A stretch of 64,000 bases of DNA from positions 110,399,148-110,463,147 of the forward strand of contig CM071598.1 of the NCBI GenBank assembly GCA_036435485.1, read 5' to 3'. A program made the translations under genes and the position numbers. The notes under the pieces are model-generated. The model worked only from the letters and a program-made list of their open reading frames with translations, was not told where the DNA came from and did not search any database. This DNA comes from Saposhnikovia divaricata (lineage: Eukaryota; Streptophyta; Magnoliopsida; Apiales; Apiaceae). Positions 1 to 11,982 of the stretch are shown piece after piece (within the stretch, counting starts at the first letter, position 1; every line of letters starts with the position of its first letter).

Positions 1-290
1 TTAGTGACAACTATATGTGACCACAAAATTACTCTTTAGGCAAAAAAATAATCACTTTGGTTCCTAATGAATTTTCTACTTTGGTTCGGTTTCTTAGTAG
101 ATCAATTTGGTTCAGTTATCTACTTGGACAAATGTGTGTGCATTAGGGTGTTCACACAATTAGTTATACCAGCCATGTAAGACAAATTTCTTAGGTGAAA
201 TGGTTTCACTTTGATATTTAGTTTTTGCTTGCCAATAAATCTTTAATAGCACATATTACATAACAACGATATACCAGCCATGTAAGACAG

Positions 291-396
<106 letters not shown>

Positions 397-417
397 AATT
401 AGAAACATGAAACTTAC

Positions 418-573
418 CATTCCCTTCAAAATCATAGCAAACTCCTTTGCATTGTATTTTTTGCTTTTCATTTCAGAAACAAGTTGATTAAATGACTGGG
501 AAAGCTTCAAGTCATTTGGTACTGCTTCAAAGTTCACCTGATTTAGATTCTTACAGAAGTCTTTAACCAACTT
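418..573 (-). pseudogene. exon-like block of an unidentified host gene
   Basis: The - strand reads 52 codons without a stop, from KLVKDFCKNL to EFAMILKGM. It is bounded by a plausible acceptor (gctgtag at about 574-580) and a good donor (ATG|GTAAGT, cut after 418). The peptide is charged and helical-looking, and I do not recognise it. It has the same orientation as the next block at 961-1192, so both may come from one gene. The continuation lies before the window start. Because the neighbouring block carries a stop, I treat both as relics, but a functional exon is possible for this one. Confidence 0.4.
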
Positions 574-960
574 CTACAGCAACATAGTGATTCAAATTCA
601 GTTTTATATAAATATATACACATATATACATGCACATCACTGTATGCAGAATGATTTTTTAGGGGAAGACTACAAATGCAGAATGAATCAGTACATACTT
701 GAATGATGCTATTACGCAGCAACAAAGTACTCAACTGACATTTCACCAACACGACATTTTATTACATTTCATAGGATATCAAATATTTTCTGGTAGCTGA
801 CCTTTTCAGCCAGGCCAAACAGAATTCATAATTAAGTAATAATTGCTGATAATTATATCCCATGTAATATTATATATTCATAAGCAATAATAGTTTTTAG
901 CATGGAAAAAAGATCAGAGCATATGTTTTCTTTAATTTTGGGAACCACTGAACTTCGTAC

Positions 961-1192
961 CATTGAACTGAACCAACATCGCCAGCAATTTCTAGTTCAC
1001 ATACAGAAGAAACAAGGAAAGATACAGCATCATCAATATCTTCGAATCTTGCAAGGTCAAGTGGGAGGAATTTTTCTGGCCAGTTTTCTAGTCACTTCTT
1101 CAACTTGGCCCTCAATTCTTCATCTGATACAAACACTTCAGTCTCTCCTAAAACATAAGTATCTGACGATAGATTGGCCCTGCTCCTCCTTG
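961..1192 (-). pseudogene. broken exon of an unidentified host gene
   Basis: The - strand encodes about 77 codons, running through TEVFVSDEELRAKLKK, a TGA stop, then LENWPEKFLPLDLARFEDID and DDAVSFLVSSVCELEIAGD, ending GSVQW. The amino-acid pattern is that of a folded, conserved protein. It is flanked by an acceptor-like TAG (1193-1195) and a possible GT donor at 959-960. The single in-frame TGA (about 1090) stands where a tryptophan (TGG) would fit, a G-to-A change. I could not name the family. It lies about 110 bp from the left end of the Sirevirus insertion, in the same orientation as the beta-lyase exon on the far side of that insertion. Confidence 0.5.
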
Positions 1193-1302
1193 CTACAAAT
1201 GTCTTTTCCAGAAAAAATAAAATATTTTTAGACAGAAGTTATAAGTTTAGAGCCAGTTAACTATTTTTTTTTTGACTTGTAAGTTAAAAAGAAAAAAAAA
1301 AT

Positions 1303-4300
1303 TGATAGGTCTCGTAAGAGGGCTATATTAAGCTAGAAGGGGGGTTGAATAGCTTAATTACCAATTTAAAAATTATTATGGCGTTTTAAAATAATTTTCC
1401 CTTTTTAAAACTTTACCGAGTCGTTATGCAGTTTATAAGTGCAGAAATAAAAGACAAGGAAGGAAAATACCACACAGGAGATTTTATCCTGGTTCGCGAT
1501 GGCGCAACCCCTAATGGATTCGCTCACCCCTACTCCAGTCCCCGAGCTCCTCTCCGGACTCGAGATTTTCCCTTAAAAATAACTCGCTCCTTTAGTAGGC
1601 AGAGAAGCCTTTACAACCCTATAAATATTGGTCTTGGTACGTATCTTCGAGACACTACCTCACAATAAATATAAAAACCCAAAAGACTCGTCTTGGGTTG
1701 TAACTCCCCGTTACACCCTCAAAGTCGTTGTGAAAAACCTACACAACTTATCTTAGACAGCAAATCCCCGCTACTTCTTCAAAGTTGATGTAGAACCCTT
1801 GGTGTAGTCTTTGAATTCCTCGCTTTTGCCGGTCTTGGATCTTAGATGCAAGGTCTTTGGTCTTTCCTATTCTTCACGGTGCAAAGGCCACTAACTCCCC
1901 GTTAATGCCTAGGACTTGGGTCTTAGAACGAGAATCACCTCACTTCAACTACACCTCACTGCAAAACTTAGAAAACAATATCTACGAAACAAACCCTAAT
2001 ATAAAGAGAGGTTTGGACTTAATATGTCCTAAGGTGACTATAATATTCTTACCCGAATATTAATTAAAGTAAGTTCAATAAGCTTTATTTGCTTTTGACT
2101 TTTTAATACAATACTCCGTATAGTGAGATTTAAATATATCTCGGAGTTTGTAAATCTTGATTATTTCCTTTAAGCTCGTAGGCTTATAAGGTTTTATAAT
2201 CATATACTTTGGCTCGTCTTTTATAAAGATCGAAGTATACTTACAATTACTTCTTTGTTGAAAATACGTCTATTTTCGAAGTATTGTATAAATCAAGTCC
2301 TTGATGAGCTTTATAGCTAAAGGATCTTTGATAAATAACTTCTCGTTCGATATAGTCTTGTTATAGACTATTCGTATTTATATTTAAACGAGAGTGTTAC
2401 AATATTACTTTAACAATTTGCACTTTAATATTATTTGGCCAATTAAACACAACATACAAATAAACGCACACGTACGTAAAAGTAACTCGGCTTATCTATA
2501 GGATAAAACGAGGGCCGCTATTATGCGTTAAAATAGTGCGGAATGTAAAATCACTCACAAGTGTGAGGACGAGAAGAAAAAGTGCGGAAGGTAAAAATCA
2601 CTCACAAGTGTGAGGACAAGAATAAAAAGTGCGGAAAATATATAAACGGTTTTCGCCACGCTATTACGCGTTTAAAGTAGTATCACTCACAAGTGTGAGG
2701 ACTAGAAGAAAAGAGTGCGCAAAATATATAAATAGAAGCTTAACAACTTATTTCCCCCGGAACACTAGAGGTGATAGAAGAGAAACAAATCACGCTTTAG
2801 CACAATTATATATATCACAATAATAATAATAATGGCCAAACTAAGTGCGTTAAAGATTTAATTAATTAAGGCTTTTAGATTCTTTTCCCTCGGAACACTA
2901 AGGTGATAGAAGGGAATTAAATCAAGCTCGATATAATTATTTGACCGTCGTCAAATATAACCTCTTTTTGAGGTGTTGTAATATTTCGAATCGTTTTGTT
3001 CGAAATTTAATCCTTGTACGGATTTTTAATGTCTCGGTTCGAGATCCGATATAAGAGCTCACTAAAGAGAATAAGATGAAGGTATAGAGCTCTTATATGT
3101 ATATAAAATATGGTCGGTTAAGACTCAAATATGAAGCTAAAAATTACCACTTTTGGATATCGCCGGAAAAATTCGTCGGAGGTTCGGCGGGATTTTGACG
3201 TGTTGGATGAACTTGGGCAGCCCTTTTGGAGGCCGGATAGTAGTGGTAGAGGAGCTTGCTTGGTGGGAGAGAGCTTGGTTGAAGGAACTAAGCTTGTTGG
3301 AACAAAAACCTTGTATATATGTAAGTATATATAAGAAAGAGAAGGTTTTTGAGATGAAGTGGGTGTAGAGAGGATTTGGATATATTGAGAGAGCTTCCAC
3401 TTCTAAATTCCCAGCACTTATTTGGCTCTTTAGCTTGAAGAAAATGGTTGGGGGAGGGGGTTTATTTGTAGGAGGAGTTGGGTGGAAGGAAGGGTGAGGA
3501 TTCAAGGAAAAAGGAGTGATTAGGATTGAAAGCACTTGGATTGATGATGTGGAAAGTGGTTTTGTGTTTCTTGGGAGTGGTATTGTGTTTCTTTGCAAGT
3601 GGGAGTGGTATTCTACACAAATATCCCAGCTGTGTTTTGAGCTCTAATTAATTGTATCGGACTCGTATCAATTAGCGAATAAATACGTAACATATTTCTT
3701 TAATTAAATACCCGATTAATACGAGAAATCCCAATAAAGAATTCTAAAATTATGGAGAATTTAGGAATATCATAAAATGAAATTTTGGAAGTTTTGGTCA
3801 AAAATGATCAACGTTGACTTAGTCAAACGTGGTCAACTGTGGACCCACTGCCTCGATTTTCGTGCCCGGACCAAAATTCTTAGAAAATTACGAAACTTTT
3901 ACCATGCATATAAAATAACATTTAAGTTACCCATGTCAAGTTTCAAGTCATTCTAGCAAGTGGAAGTATTTTATTTGGATTTAATACGAATAAATAAGGT
4001 TTCGATTTCGAATAAAATACGATTGGTCTTTTTATGAGATAGATGCATCTTTTGACCAATGTTTTGACTAGAATAAATACTTAGAATATATCTCCTAATA
4101 TATAAAATATATTTAGAGTGTAGAAAATAATTTTGAGTATTTAAAATAATTTTCTCCGAAAAATAGAATAAATTGAAGAAGCGGGAGAAAAATTACTTTA
4201 AATATTTCTAGCATGAGATAAAAATGAGTATTAATATTCTACCACTGAATATTAATATTCTTGAGGATAAAAATATTTTGAGTGCGAAGGCGGAATATTT

Positions 4301-4670
4301 TTGAATAAAAAATGATCGTTTAAATATAGCACGGGTTCTCTAAAAAATATTGATCCTCAAATATTCTTTGTTCGAGCCTATCGCCTTATAAATTTTTGCA
4401 ACGAAGATCTAAAAAAAATCAAATCTCAATATTTCTTTTTCGATCTTATTGCCTTGGTGTAGAGATATATTCCATAAAAATATAATTTTATTTTTCGCAA
4501 TAATGGAATATCTCTTATAATTGAAAATAGATATTGCTAGAATTGACTTTTAACTTTTGACGGAATCAATTAAATTAATGACCTAGTGGAGAGGATAACT
4601 AAGTGTAATTAAATTTTATGTTAAATCGTACAAATACCAAAATAAATAATATATCGAAGATATCCTTTCA
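1303..4670 (-). repeat. Sirevirus 3' LTR
   Basis: 3368 bp, nearly identical to 16410-19793 (roughly 1-2% divergence by eye). On the - strand it runs TGAAAGGATA...ACCTATCA, with the usual TG/CA ends. It holds three copies of the short palindrome CTCACaagtGTGAG (about 2552, 2602 and 2685) and a perfect 12-bp inverted repeat at 3049-3060/3087-3098. Relative to the 5' LTR it lacks a 15-bp tandem duplication near 3170. Confidence 0.95.
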
Positions 4671-5007
4671 ATCTTCCCCTTTTTGGTATTTGCCAAATAA
4701 AACATAAAATTTAAAAAATTACCCGTGTGTGCTTCCCCTTAGTGTATGCATGAGTTAAAAAATATTTTAGACTCGATTCGAAGCACGCGGTCTAATTCCA
4801 CTAATTGATTCCTGCAAAACACCTCATGAGAAGAATAATTATTGTTAGGCATAATTTATATAAGAAATTTTGAAAATTTTAAATTGGGGGGGGTCTAATT
4901 TTCTCTTCCCCTTTTTGTTTGGCATATAACCAAAAAGTTGTATGCTCTTCCCCTTTTTGAATTTTGGGGGTTTACTTTTGCTCTTCCCCTTTTTGTAACT
5001 TCCCCTT
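4671..5007 (-). promoter_or_regulatory. cluster of repeated polypurine tracts next to the 3' LTR
   Basis: The - strand sequence AAAAAGGGGAAG abuts the 3' LTR start (4673-4684). Further copies of the GGGGAAG core lie at about 4732, 4905, 4947, 4983 and 4999, four of the six preceded by the A run. The first copy is the expected plus-strand primer. Multiplied polypurine tracts are a known hallmark of Sireviruses. Confidence 0.85.
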
Positions 5008-6407
5008 GAAGTATGATTTGATTTGAATCAAAATCATTTCTATTTTCCTCTTTTAGCTCTTTAGTTTTGAGCTTTCAAAGATTGGTGTTTTTACCAATTT
5101 ATTTTCTTCCTTATTTCTCCGTTAATGTCTACCTCTCCCCTTTTCGTAGTCACATACAATTTTTGTGTTTGTGACTCTAAAATCTTTCCGTTTTTATTTA
5201 TACAAGGCTTATGTAAGCTCCTAAAAAAAATGTCATGTATGGTGGAAAGAGTTTCCTTGTTTGTAAATGAATTTCAGACTCGTTTTGGTGTGAAATCAAT
5301 ACAGTTTATATATGTCTAAATCTTTTCGAATCATTTTTATGTTGATCAAAGTTGCTCGTAATTTGGCAATCATGATTCATACATAAATATGTTAAACTCA
5401 GAGACAAACAATCATAAACCATTCAATCTTTGTCAAATACTTATTCAGTCTATAACGTTTTTTATGAACGTTTAGTACAGTATCTTGATCAATGTTCAGT
5501 AAATAATCGATACAATTAATATCAGAAATCGTTCAGGAATTACAAGTGTATCAACTTTCTTAATAATCATACTAGATACAGATATAGTATGCTTCACTGA
5601 ACTGTATTTCCATATAAGACTGCTGTGAGCTTATAGTGGTCAGTTCTTTTAATCATAATCTGCAAGTGAACAATACAACCATGCTAGAGTTTATAGTAAG
5701 AGAATCAAATGATCGTGCATAGTGTTTATTCAATACTCTTTTAACAGTTTAAATAGCTAACTCAAGTTTTACAGATCATCCTAGGTTGAGAGATCATAAA
5801 CAGGCAATTCTCAAGAGTAGTAGCAGGATTGTTCTGAATAGTCATACCGAATATCAATCGATGAAACTCATTTTTCACAACTGTAATCTTTTCGTTTATA
5901 TATGTCACTTATATATCATATATTTTAGTACAGCTAGACTAGAAATTTGATAAGGAAATCACTATATCTCAAGCTTTTACTCAGTCATTAATAGTGCAAT
6001 ATCATAATTTAGATAACTCACTTGGATAAAATGATTATGAATTGTATTCTAAGCATCTGACAGAATAATAGATACATTATGCATAGTACTTTTCATCAAT
6101 AAACACGACAGTTCATAGTACTCTATTATCTCAGAGATGAAACAGCTTAGAAACAACTTAGATAGATGCAAAGAGCAAATTTTAGTCAATGCAGTTGTAT
6201 ATACATTCGAAAAGTTCCTAACTAATTAGTGTGGTTCACTGATTCATGAGAAACTAACTGCAGAAGTTTTATTCTAACTTAAAGACACATTCTTTAAGTG
6301 AAGCAACATCAACATCATAGCAATAACAAGACATATTTATCAAACAGACAGAGTCAAAAGATATGTTGTAAACAAACGGCAACTTGTGGTGTCACAGAAA
6401 CAGGCAG
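5008..6407 (-). other. non-coding 3' region of the Sirevirus
   Basis: AT-rich internal sequence between the extra ORF and the polypurine cluster. I see no convincing ORF or tRNA. Short open stretches at 5125-5319 and elsewhere lack recognisable motifs. Confidence 0.6.
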
Positions 6408-7901
6408 TCAAGTAACAGAGTTAACCTCAACAGGTTCAGCAGAAACAAAACCAAGTTCCTCACCAAGAACAGGAAAGGAGGCATAGACCTTCTCCATTTC
6501 ATCATCATTAGCAATAGCACAAAGTTCATCAACCAACTTATTTTCAGAATCTTTAGCAGTTTCAACACCAACAATCTCAACCAATTTACCCTTTCCTTTA
6601 TTGACTTTTCCCTCTAGGTTTTCAACCCTAGACACAAGCTCTATTTTTGATTCTTTAAGCAAGTCAATTTCCAAACTAAGCCTATTGACCTCTTCTCTAA
6701 GAATAGCATACACATCAGTTTTAGGAGCAAGAGAGGGTATAACAATCTTGTTTGGGTGGCTAGTTTGACAGTTTTTAAGAGTAATTTTGGGTTGAACAAG
6801 GCTATCAATAGCGCAAAATTCCATCTTGTTAAGATTCAATCTAGACAAATGCACATACTGGGTTTCAAATATAGAACTCAAGAGCAAACCAAATGGCATA
6901 TAATCAGTGTTGAAAGCATTTATCATGTTGAGTACTATCACATAACTGACATTGATGTCTATAGTATTTGATACTATCTTAAACATAACCTTTAAGTCAA
7001 CAAAGTCAAAGAAATTGTCATGTTTGGGTTTTGGCAAGATATTTTCCCTAAGGATTATGGCTAGTTGTTGAAATCTAGGCAGAAAATGTCTAAAATGGAC
7101 AGCAAATTCTCTAGCACACAAGCCTTCAGGCACATCCTCTTCACAAAACAGACCAAGAAACAGTTCAAACTCACTTTGGCTAAAGACAAATTTTTCAAAG
7201 ATGTTCACACAAGGAAGGTCAGAATGGTGATTTCCTAACCTAAGGGACTTGAAAACTTCTTTATGATCAACATAGATATTTTTACCATTTACAAAAGAAC
7301 TCAGGTAAAAGATTTCATCAGACCTTTGTTTTACTTCCATGTTGGCATAGAATTCAGCAATAAGATGAGTATAGAAATTTGGACCTCTATAAAACACAAA
7401 GTTTTCCCATTTAACAGATGTAAACATGCTGTGAATCTCACCACTAGGTTGGACAAACACCATCATTCCTGGCTGATTATTTTGGAGCATTCTATTGAGT
7501 TTTCCAGAATTGGAAAGACTCACTATGGTAGGGCCTTGGTGTTTGAGATTTGTTCTTGCTTTGTGAGAGTTAACTGATTTTTCAGATTTAGGCAAAGCTT
7601 GAAAAATCATGTTAGGGTTAGGGTTTCTAAAAATAGGTAATTTACTTCCTTGAGTGAAGTAGGCATGTTCATTGAGGTTTGATGGTTCTTGTTTGATTTT
7701 CTTATGGTAGTGTTCCTTAGAACTATCAGGATGACAATATGGTGTGAAGGGAGCATAGAGAGAATGATTGAAGTTCTTTCTATTCATGGTTGGAAACAAA
7801 GGTAGGAGGGTGAGGTTTTTGGCTTTTGGGTTTGGGTGTAGAGGAGTGAATTCCATAAGATGATGGGGTAAGAGTAGTGAGTGTGTGTAAATGTAATGCA
7901 T
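6408..7901 (-). CDS. extra sense ORF of the Sirevirus (plant-transposon-protein-like)
   Basis: 497 codons, fully open, between RT/RNase H and the 3' LTR, in the position of the Sirevirus ORF3 ('env-like'). A second Met at codon 16 (MEFTPLHP, 7854-7856) is an equally good start. The first ~120 residues are basic and low-complexity. The core (about 150-380) contains LIAEFYANMEVK, VNGKNIYVD, FLPRFQQLAIILRENILPKP and MPFGLLLSSIFE. This motif order is co-linear with the Athila ORF at 49734-50810 (LVREFYAN, VRGKRVDY, FLCANIMPTS, SSMPHASIIVGL), so I infer a distant member of the 'putative plant transposon protein' family. The C-terminus (about 410-460) looks like a coiled coil. I see no clear signal peptide or transmembrane segment, so an envelope role is not supported. 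It remains intact while gag and pol are broken. Confidence 0.72.
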   Translation of the reverse strand: MHYIYTHSLLLPHHLMEFTPLHPNPKAKNLTLLPLFPTMNRKNFNHSLYAPFTPYCHPDSSKEHYHKKIKQEPSNLNEHAYFTQGSKLPIFRNPNPNMIFQALPKSEKSVNSHKARTNLKHQGPTIVSLSNSGKLNRMLQNNQPGMMVFVQPSGEIHSMFTSVKWENFVFYRGPNFYTHLIAEFYANMEVKQRSDEIFYLSSFVNGKNIYVDHKEVFKSLRLGNHHSDLPCVNIFEKFVFSQSEFELFLGLFCEEDVPEGLCAREFAVHFRHFLPRFQQLAIILRENILPKPKHDNFFDFVDLKVMFKIVSNTIDINVSYVIVLNMINAFNTDYMPFGLLLSSIFETQYVHLSRLNLNKMEFCAIDSLVQPKITLKNCQTSHPNKIVIPSLAPKTDVYAILREEVNRLSLEIDLLKESKIELVSRVENLEGKVNKGKGKLVEIVGVETAKDSENKLVDELCAIANDDEMEKVYASFPVLGEELGFVSAEPVEVNSVT

Positions 7902-10225
7902 GCATGATCACATATATATATAAGCACTTAGCACAAATGAAGATAGGTTCAAGCATGCACAGGTTTTTATGAAATCCAACTTGAACTGATGCAATTTGAA
8001 ACTACTATAGTGTTTTCATTTAATGATCTACCAAGCATGCATGGATATGTATGAGTATAAATCTGTATATTTTTGACAGAGAATCTTATAGGACAGATGA
8101 CAACTATTGTGTGGCTCAATGTATGAAATTTTAAGTCCAAATCCGGATGCAAGCATGCATAGATGACAGACTCATGCAAGGTGTACCTCTATATATGCAT
8201 ACATATCATGACTCAAGTTTGTACATCAAATAGTATTTAGATGCTTGACAGCTAAATGGATAAAAGTATTTGTAAGAGACTGTCAGGTACGAGAATTAAA
8301 GCAAGTAAGAGATACTCACAGAATATTACATGTAGTGAATAAAAGGAGCATGATAGGTTTGACTTTTCAATGATTACACAAAAGAGAGACAAGTGGCTGA
8401 CTCTACCAAAAAGGCTATCTCCTAAAGACAAAGTTTGTATCCTCTAAAGTCTAATGAGGTCACCTTTCATTTAATGCCAAGTTACTACTTTTAGTACTAT
8501 AAGAATATATTAATGATACCAGGCAATATATATGACAAATGATTGATTGATAGAGACTCTGCACACTAGACCATAATCTTCCATTCATTTAAGAAGCACA
8601 TATCATGTATTGACCAAGTCAAGCAACATAGACATGAGATGTATCACAAAACAGGACACATACACCACTTCACAGAACACAGTTTTGGATTAAAACAAGT
8701 AATAATCATGCAAAGTATGAATCCTAATTTATCTAAGTAGCCGTTGCACCCCAGTGTCCAGATACTAGGGTTCTCAAAGGGATTCCTAGCCAGGTCTTTG
8801 AGTGAGGGCAAGTGTGTGAGGTCACACATAATTAGTACATCCAGGTCACACATAATTAGAATTGCAAGCCTAGTTAACACAGTTATAATACTAAACATCC
8901 AGGTCACACATAATTAGTACATTTCATTTTAGAGGCCACATTTAGTACTGTCAATATTATACAGACCATAGTTAGACCAAGGAGAGAACCAAGATAAGTT
9001 ACATCAATTTCTCAAGTTACTCAGTTGACCAAGTCAAAGAACACAATCCAGCCATATAAAGTACTTAACAATCATATAATATCCCATAACCTGCAAATTT
9101 TATTAAATCAACACAGATAATTGACTTAGTCAAATTTCACACTTTTAGTCTCAAGTAATGACATATTAAATCAGCAAGTATTCTTAACTGCCAAGATCAA
9201 CATTATTCCACTTTTAGTGACTTCGAATATCCAAAACAGTGAATCATCATACTTATATATTAAATTTACACAAGATTCGAGTTATATCAGTTTGTTTTTA
9301 CCACTTCGAGAATCCAGATGTATCAAAGCCCAATTTGATATATGAATCAAAACGATTCACTCATACATTAATTTAAAAATGAGGACCATATCATCAAGTA
9401 CGATAGTTCAAGCAAAATAAATCATGTAATCACATAGATTTCACAGAGAACACGCAAGCTAGTGAGTTTAACCGAAGTTATACCTTTGCTCGAGGCCTCG
9501 TTGTCTTCTCGAGTACTTACCAGTCCTAAAACTCTAAACTCGCACGAGTTTGAGTTGACTCACCGAGTTGGCTCACTGAGTCGCGTCGATTCCAACGATT
9601 CAAGTTCTCACGAAGCTCGATCCGTGGCTAATCATCACAGTAAAGCCATTTATTTGTGCTATCTTTATCATTCCTGCATAAAATCTTGAAGAACTAATTA
9701 GGGTTTTGAATAAAATGCTGATAAATTGAATTAGTGCAATCGTGTGTGTATACATAGTGTATATATGTATATATCTATTGGTTTTGAGCCACAGATCAAG
9801 ATCGATTGATACGAAAATGACTGATTATCAAAACCATATTTCTCTAACCTAACTCAGCTGTAATTCATATCGATTCTTGGATTAATCGATATAAATGATG
9901 ATAGAAAGACTCGATCCAGTGTTTAGAGATGCTAATTTAGAAGAAAATTAGGGTTAAATCAAGAGATTTGAGAAAGCGGCGAGAGATATAGATTAGGGTT
10001 CGAGAGAGAACAGAGACTCAAGCGGCTGAACAGTACTTCACACAAATGAGATTTGTGTAAAATTTTAGTATATATATTTTACAAACCAAAGGCCAGGATT
10101 AAACCATCCTTGTGATGAATGGTCACGATTGTAGGGTTTTTAAGGTGTTGGATTGGGTCAAGCTGAGTTGGGCTGGGCCATTTAACATGGACTGGGTCGA
10201 AAATAAACAAAATATTCTAAAAATA

Positions 10226-10275
<50 letters not shown>

Positions 10276-10651
10276 GAAAATAAGTTTATAAATAAATAAC
10301 AATTATTATATAGTAATAATAATATGTTAGATATTAATACTAGTAATTATACTAATATTTTGATTCCTTGTATTTGAGATAAATATCATTTATTTAGTAT
10401 CTCAAAAATATTTTTGAAATCAATTTCGATAAATATTTACTCGAATAGTTTTATCTTTAACCGTGGGAAAATTAAATTCTCGATAAAACCCGATCGATAA
10501 AGTTTCATATGTTATCATTATCGAAGAATCTGAGTTTTAGAGATTTAATCATCCGGAAAGATATCTTTTTCGTGAGATGACTATAAATAATGATAAATTT
10601 TCTCACAAAAATATATAAATATTTATAATATTTATATATCAATATAAACCA
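7902..10651 (-). other. 2.7-kb spacer before the extra ORF, with a possible internal promoter
   Basis: This is non-coding on both strands. It includes (TA)n at about 10229-10273 and three copies of AGGTCACACATAATTAG-like sequence between about 8820 and 8925. On the - strand, 10080 to 9440 looks like a host promoter and leader: TATATATA at 10069-10077, then within about 45 bases a CT-rich transcript-like stretch (GCCGCTTGAGTCTCTG, CGAACCCTAATC, ATCTCTCGCCGC). This suggests the extra ORF could be transcribed on its own, possibly with a spliced leader. That is inference only. Confidence 0.45.
10069..10077 (-). promoter_or_regulatory. candidate TATA box for the Sirevirus extra ORF
   Basis: A - strand TATATATA run, followed by an 8-bp inverted repeat (ACACAAAT-gag-ATTTGTGT, about 10039-10057) and then a leader-like CT-rich stretch. 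It is 2.2 kb upstream of the ORF start, so use would require a long or spliced leader. Confidence 0.3.
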
Positions 10652-11962
10652 TTATTTTGGAATTTCCAACATTCCTAAATCCAAACGGAGTTTAGTGAAT
10701 TTTTCGAAATTCAATGGTTTCGTGAATATGTCTGCGAGATTGTACTCAGTTTCGATATGAGTCATCTTTATATCGCCTTTATTGACATGATCACGTAAGA
10801 AATGATGTCTCACATCTATATGCTTAGATCTTGAATGTAACACGGGATTCTTGCTAAGATCAATAGCACTCGTGTTGTCGCATAAGATTGAGATTACATC
10901 AACTTTAGTATTATAGTCGGCTAATGTTTGCTTCATCCATAATATTTGAGCACAACATTTTGCAGCCGCTATATACTCGGCTTCCGTAGTGGAAATAGAT
11001 ACCGAATTTTGTTTCTTGGAAAACCAAGATACTAGGCATCCACCCAGAAACTGACATGTACCACTTGTACTTTTTCTATCGACTAAATGCCCGGCATAGT
11101 CCGAATCAGAAAAACATACTAAGTCGAATGGTACTCCTTTTGGATACCAAAGACCTACGTCAGTGGTTCCTTTTAAATATCTCAATATCTGTTTCACCGC
11201 GGATAAGTGAGATTCTTTTGGTGCTACTTGAAATCTAGCACACTTACCGACACTATATTGAATATTGGGACGACTTGCGGTAATGTATAGCAAGCTACCA
11301 ATCATGCCTCGATATTTCTTAGTGTCAACGGGTATTCCGTTGGGATCTTCTGTTAATTTATCAGAAGTCGACATGGGAGTAGAGATGGGTTTTGAATTTT
11401 CCATTTCAAATTTCTTTAGCATTTCTTTACAATATTTCGATTGTGAAATATGTATGCCTTCATCAGTTTGCTTAATTTGCAAACCTAGAAAGAAATTTAA
11501 TTCACCCATCATACTCATTTCGAATTCTTTGCTCATATTATGAGAGAATTCTTTACATAGTGCATCATTGGTTGACCCAAAGATGATGTCATCTACGTAT
11601 ATTTGTACAAGCAAGATATCATCTTTTTCTTGTCTTGTAAATAAGGTTTTATCGGCCGTTCCCATTTTAAAATTGTTTTCTAATAGGAACTTGCTCAACC
11701 TTTCATACCAAGCTCTTGGGGCTTGTTTTAAGTCGTACAAAGCTTTGTATAATTTGTATACATACTCCGGATACGTGGCATCTTCAAAACCGGGAGGTTG
11801 TTTAACATAAACTTCTTCTTCTAATATCCCGTTTAAGAAGGCCGATTTGACATCCATTTGGTATACCTTGAAATCTTTATGACACGCGAAAGCTAATAGC
11901 ATTCGAATTGATTCGATTCGTGCTACGGGTGCATAAGTTTCATCAAAGTCTATCCCTTCCAT
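10652..11962 (-). pseudogene. Sirevirus pol, reverse transcriptase and RNase H segment
   Basis: 436 open codons. The RT core begins MEGIDFDETYAPVARIESIR, followed by MDVKSAFLNG, LYDLKQAPRAWY and the catalytic YVDDIIFGSTN. Then comes the copia RNase H with SDSDYAGHLVDRKSTSG, STTEAEYIAAA and CDNTSAIDLSKNP, ending FEKFTKLRLDLGMLEIPK, a normal C-terminus. The segment itself is uninterrupted. It is out of frame with the upstream part of pol, and the break lies at about 11963-12000, inside the sequence just before the RT core. Confidence 0.95.
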
Positions 11963-11982
11963 TTGGGTATAGCCTTGAGCGA

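Noticed and set aside
3137..3598. A 153-codon ORF on the - strand of the Sirevirus 3' LTR, also open (164 codons) in the 5' LTR
   Set aside because: It is conserved only because the LTRs are copies of each other. Composition is low-complexity (Pro/Ser/Thr), there is no recognisable domain, and a 15-bp duplication changes its start in the other copy.
6408..7901. Sirevirus extra ORF as a viral-type envelope gene
   Set aside because: No signal peptide, no clear transmembrane segments and no fusion-peptide-like region. The motifs fit the plant transposon protein family better.
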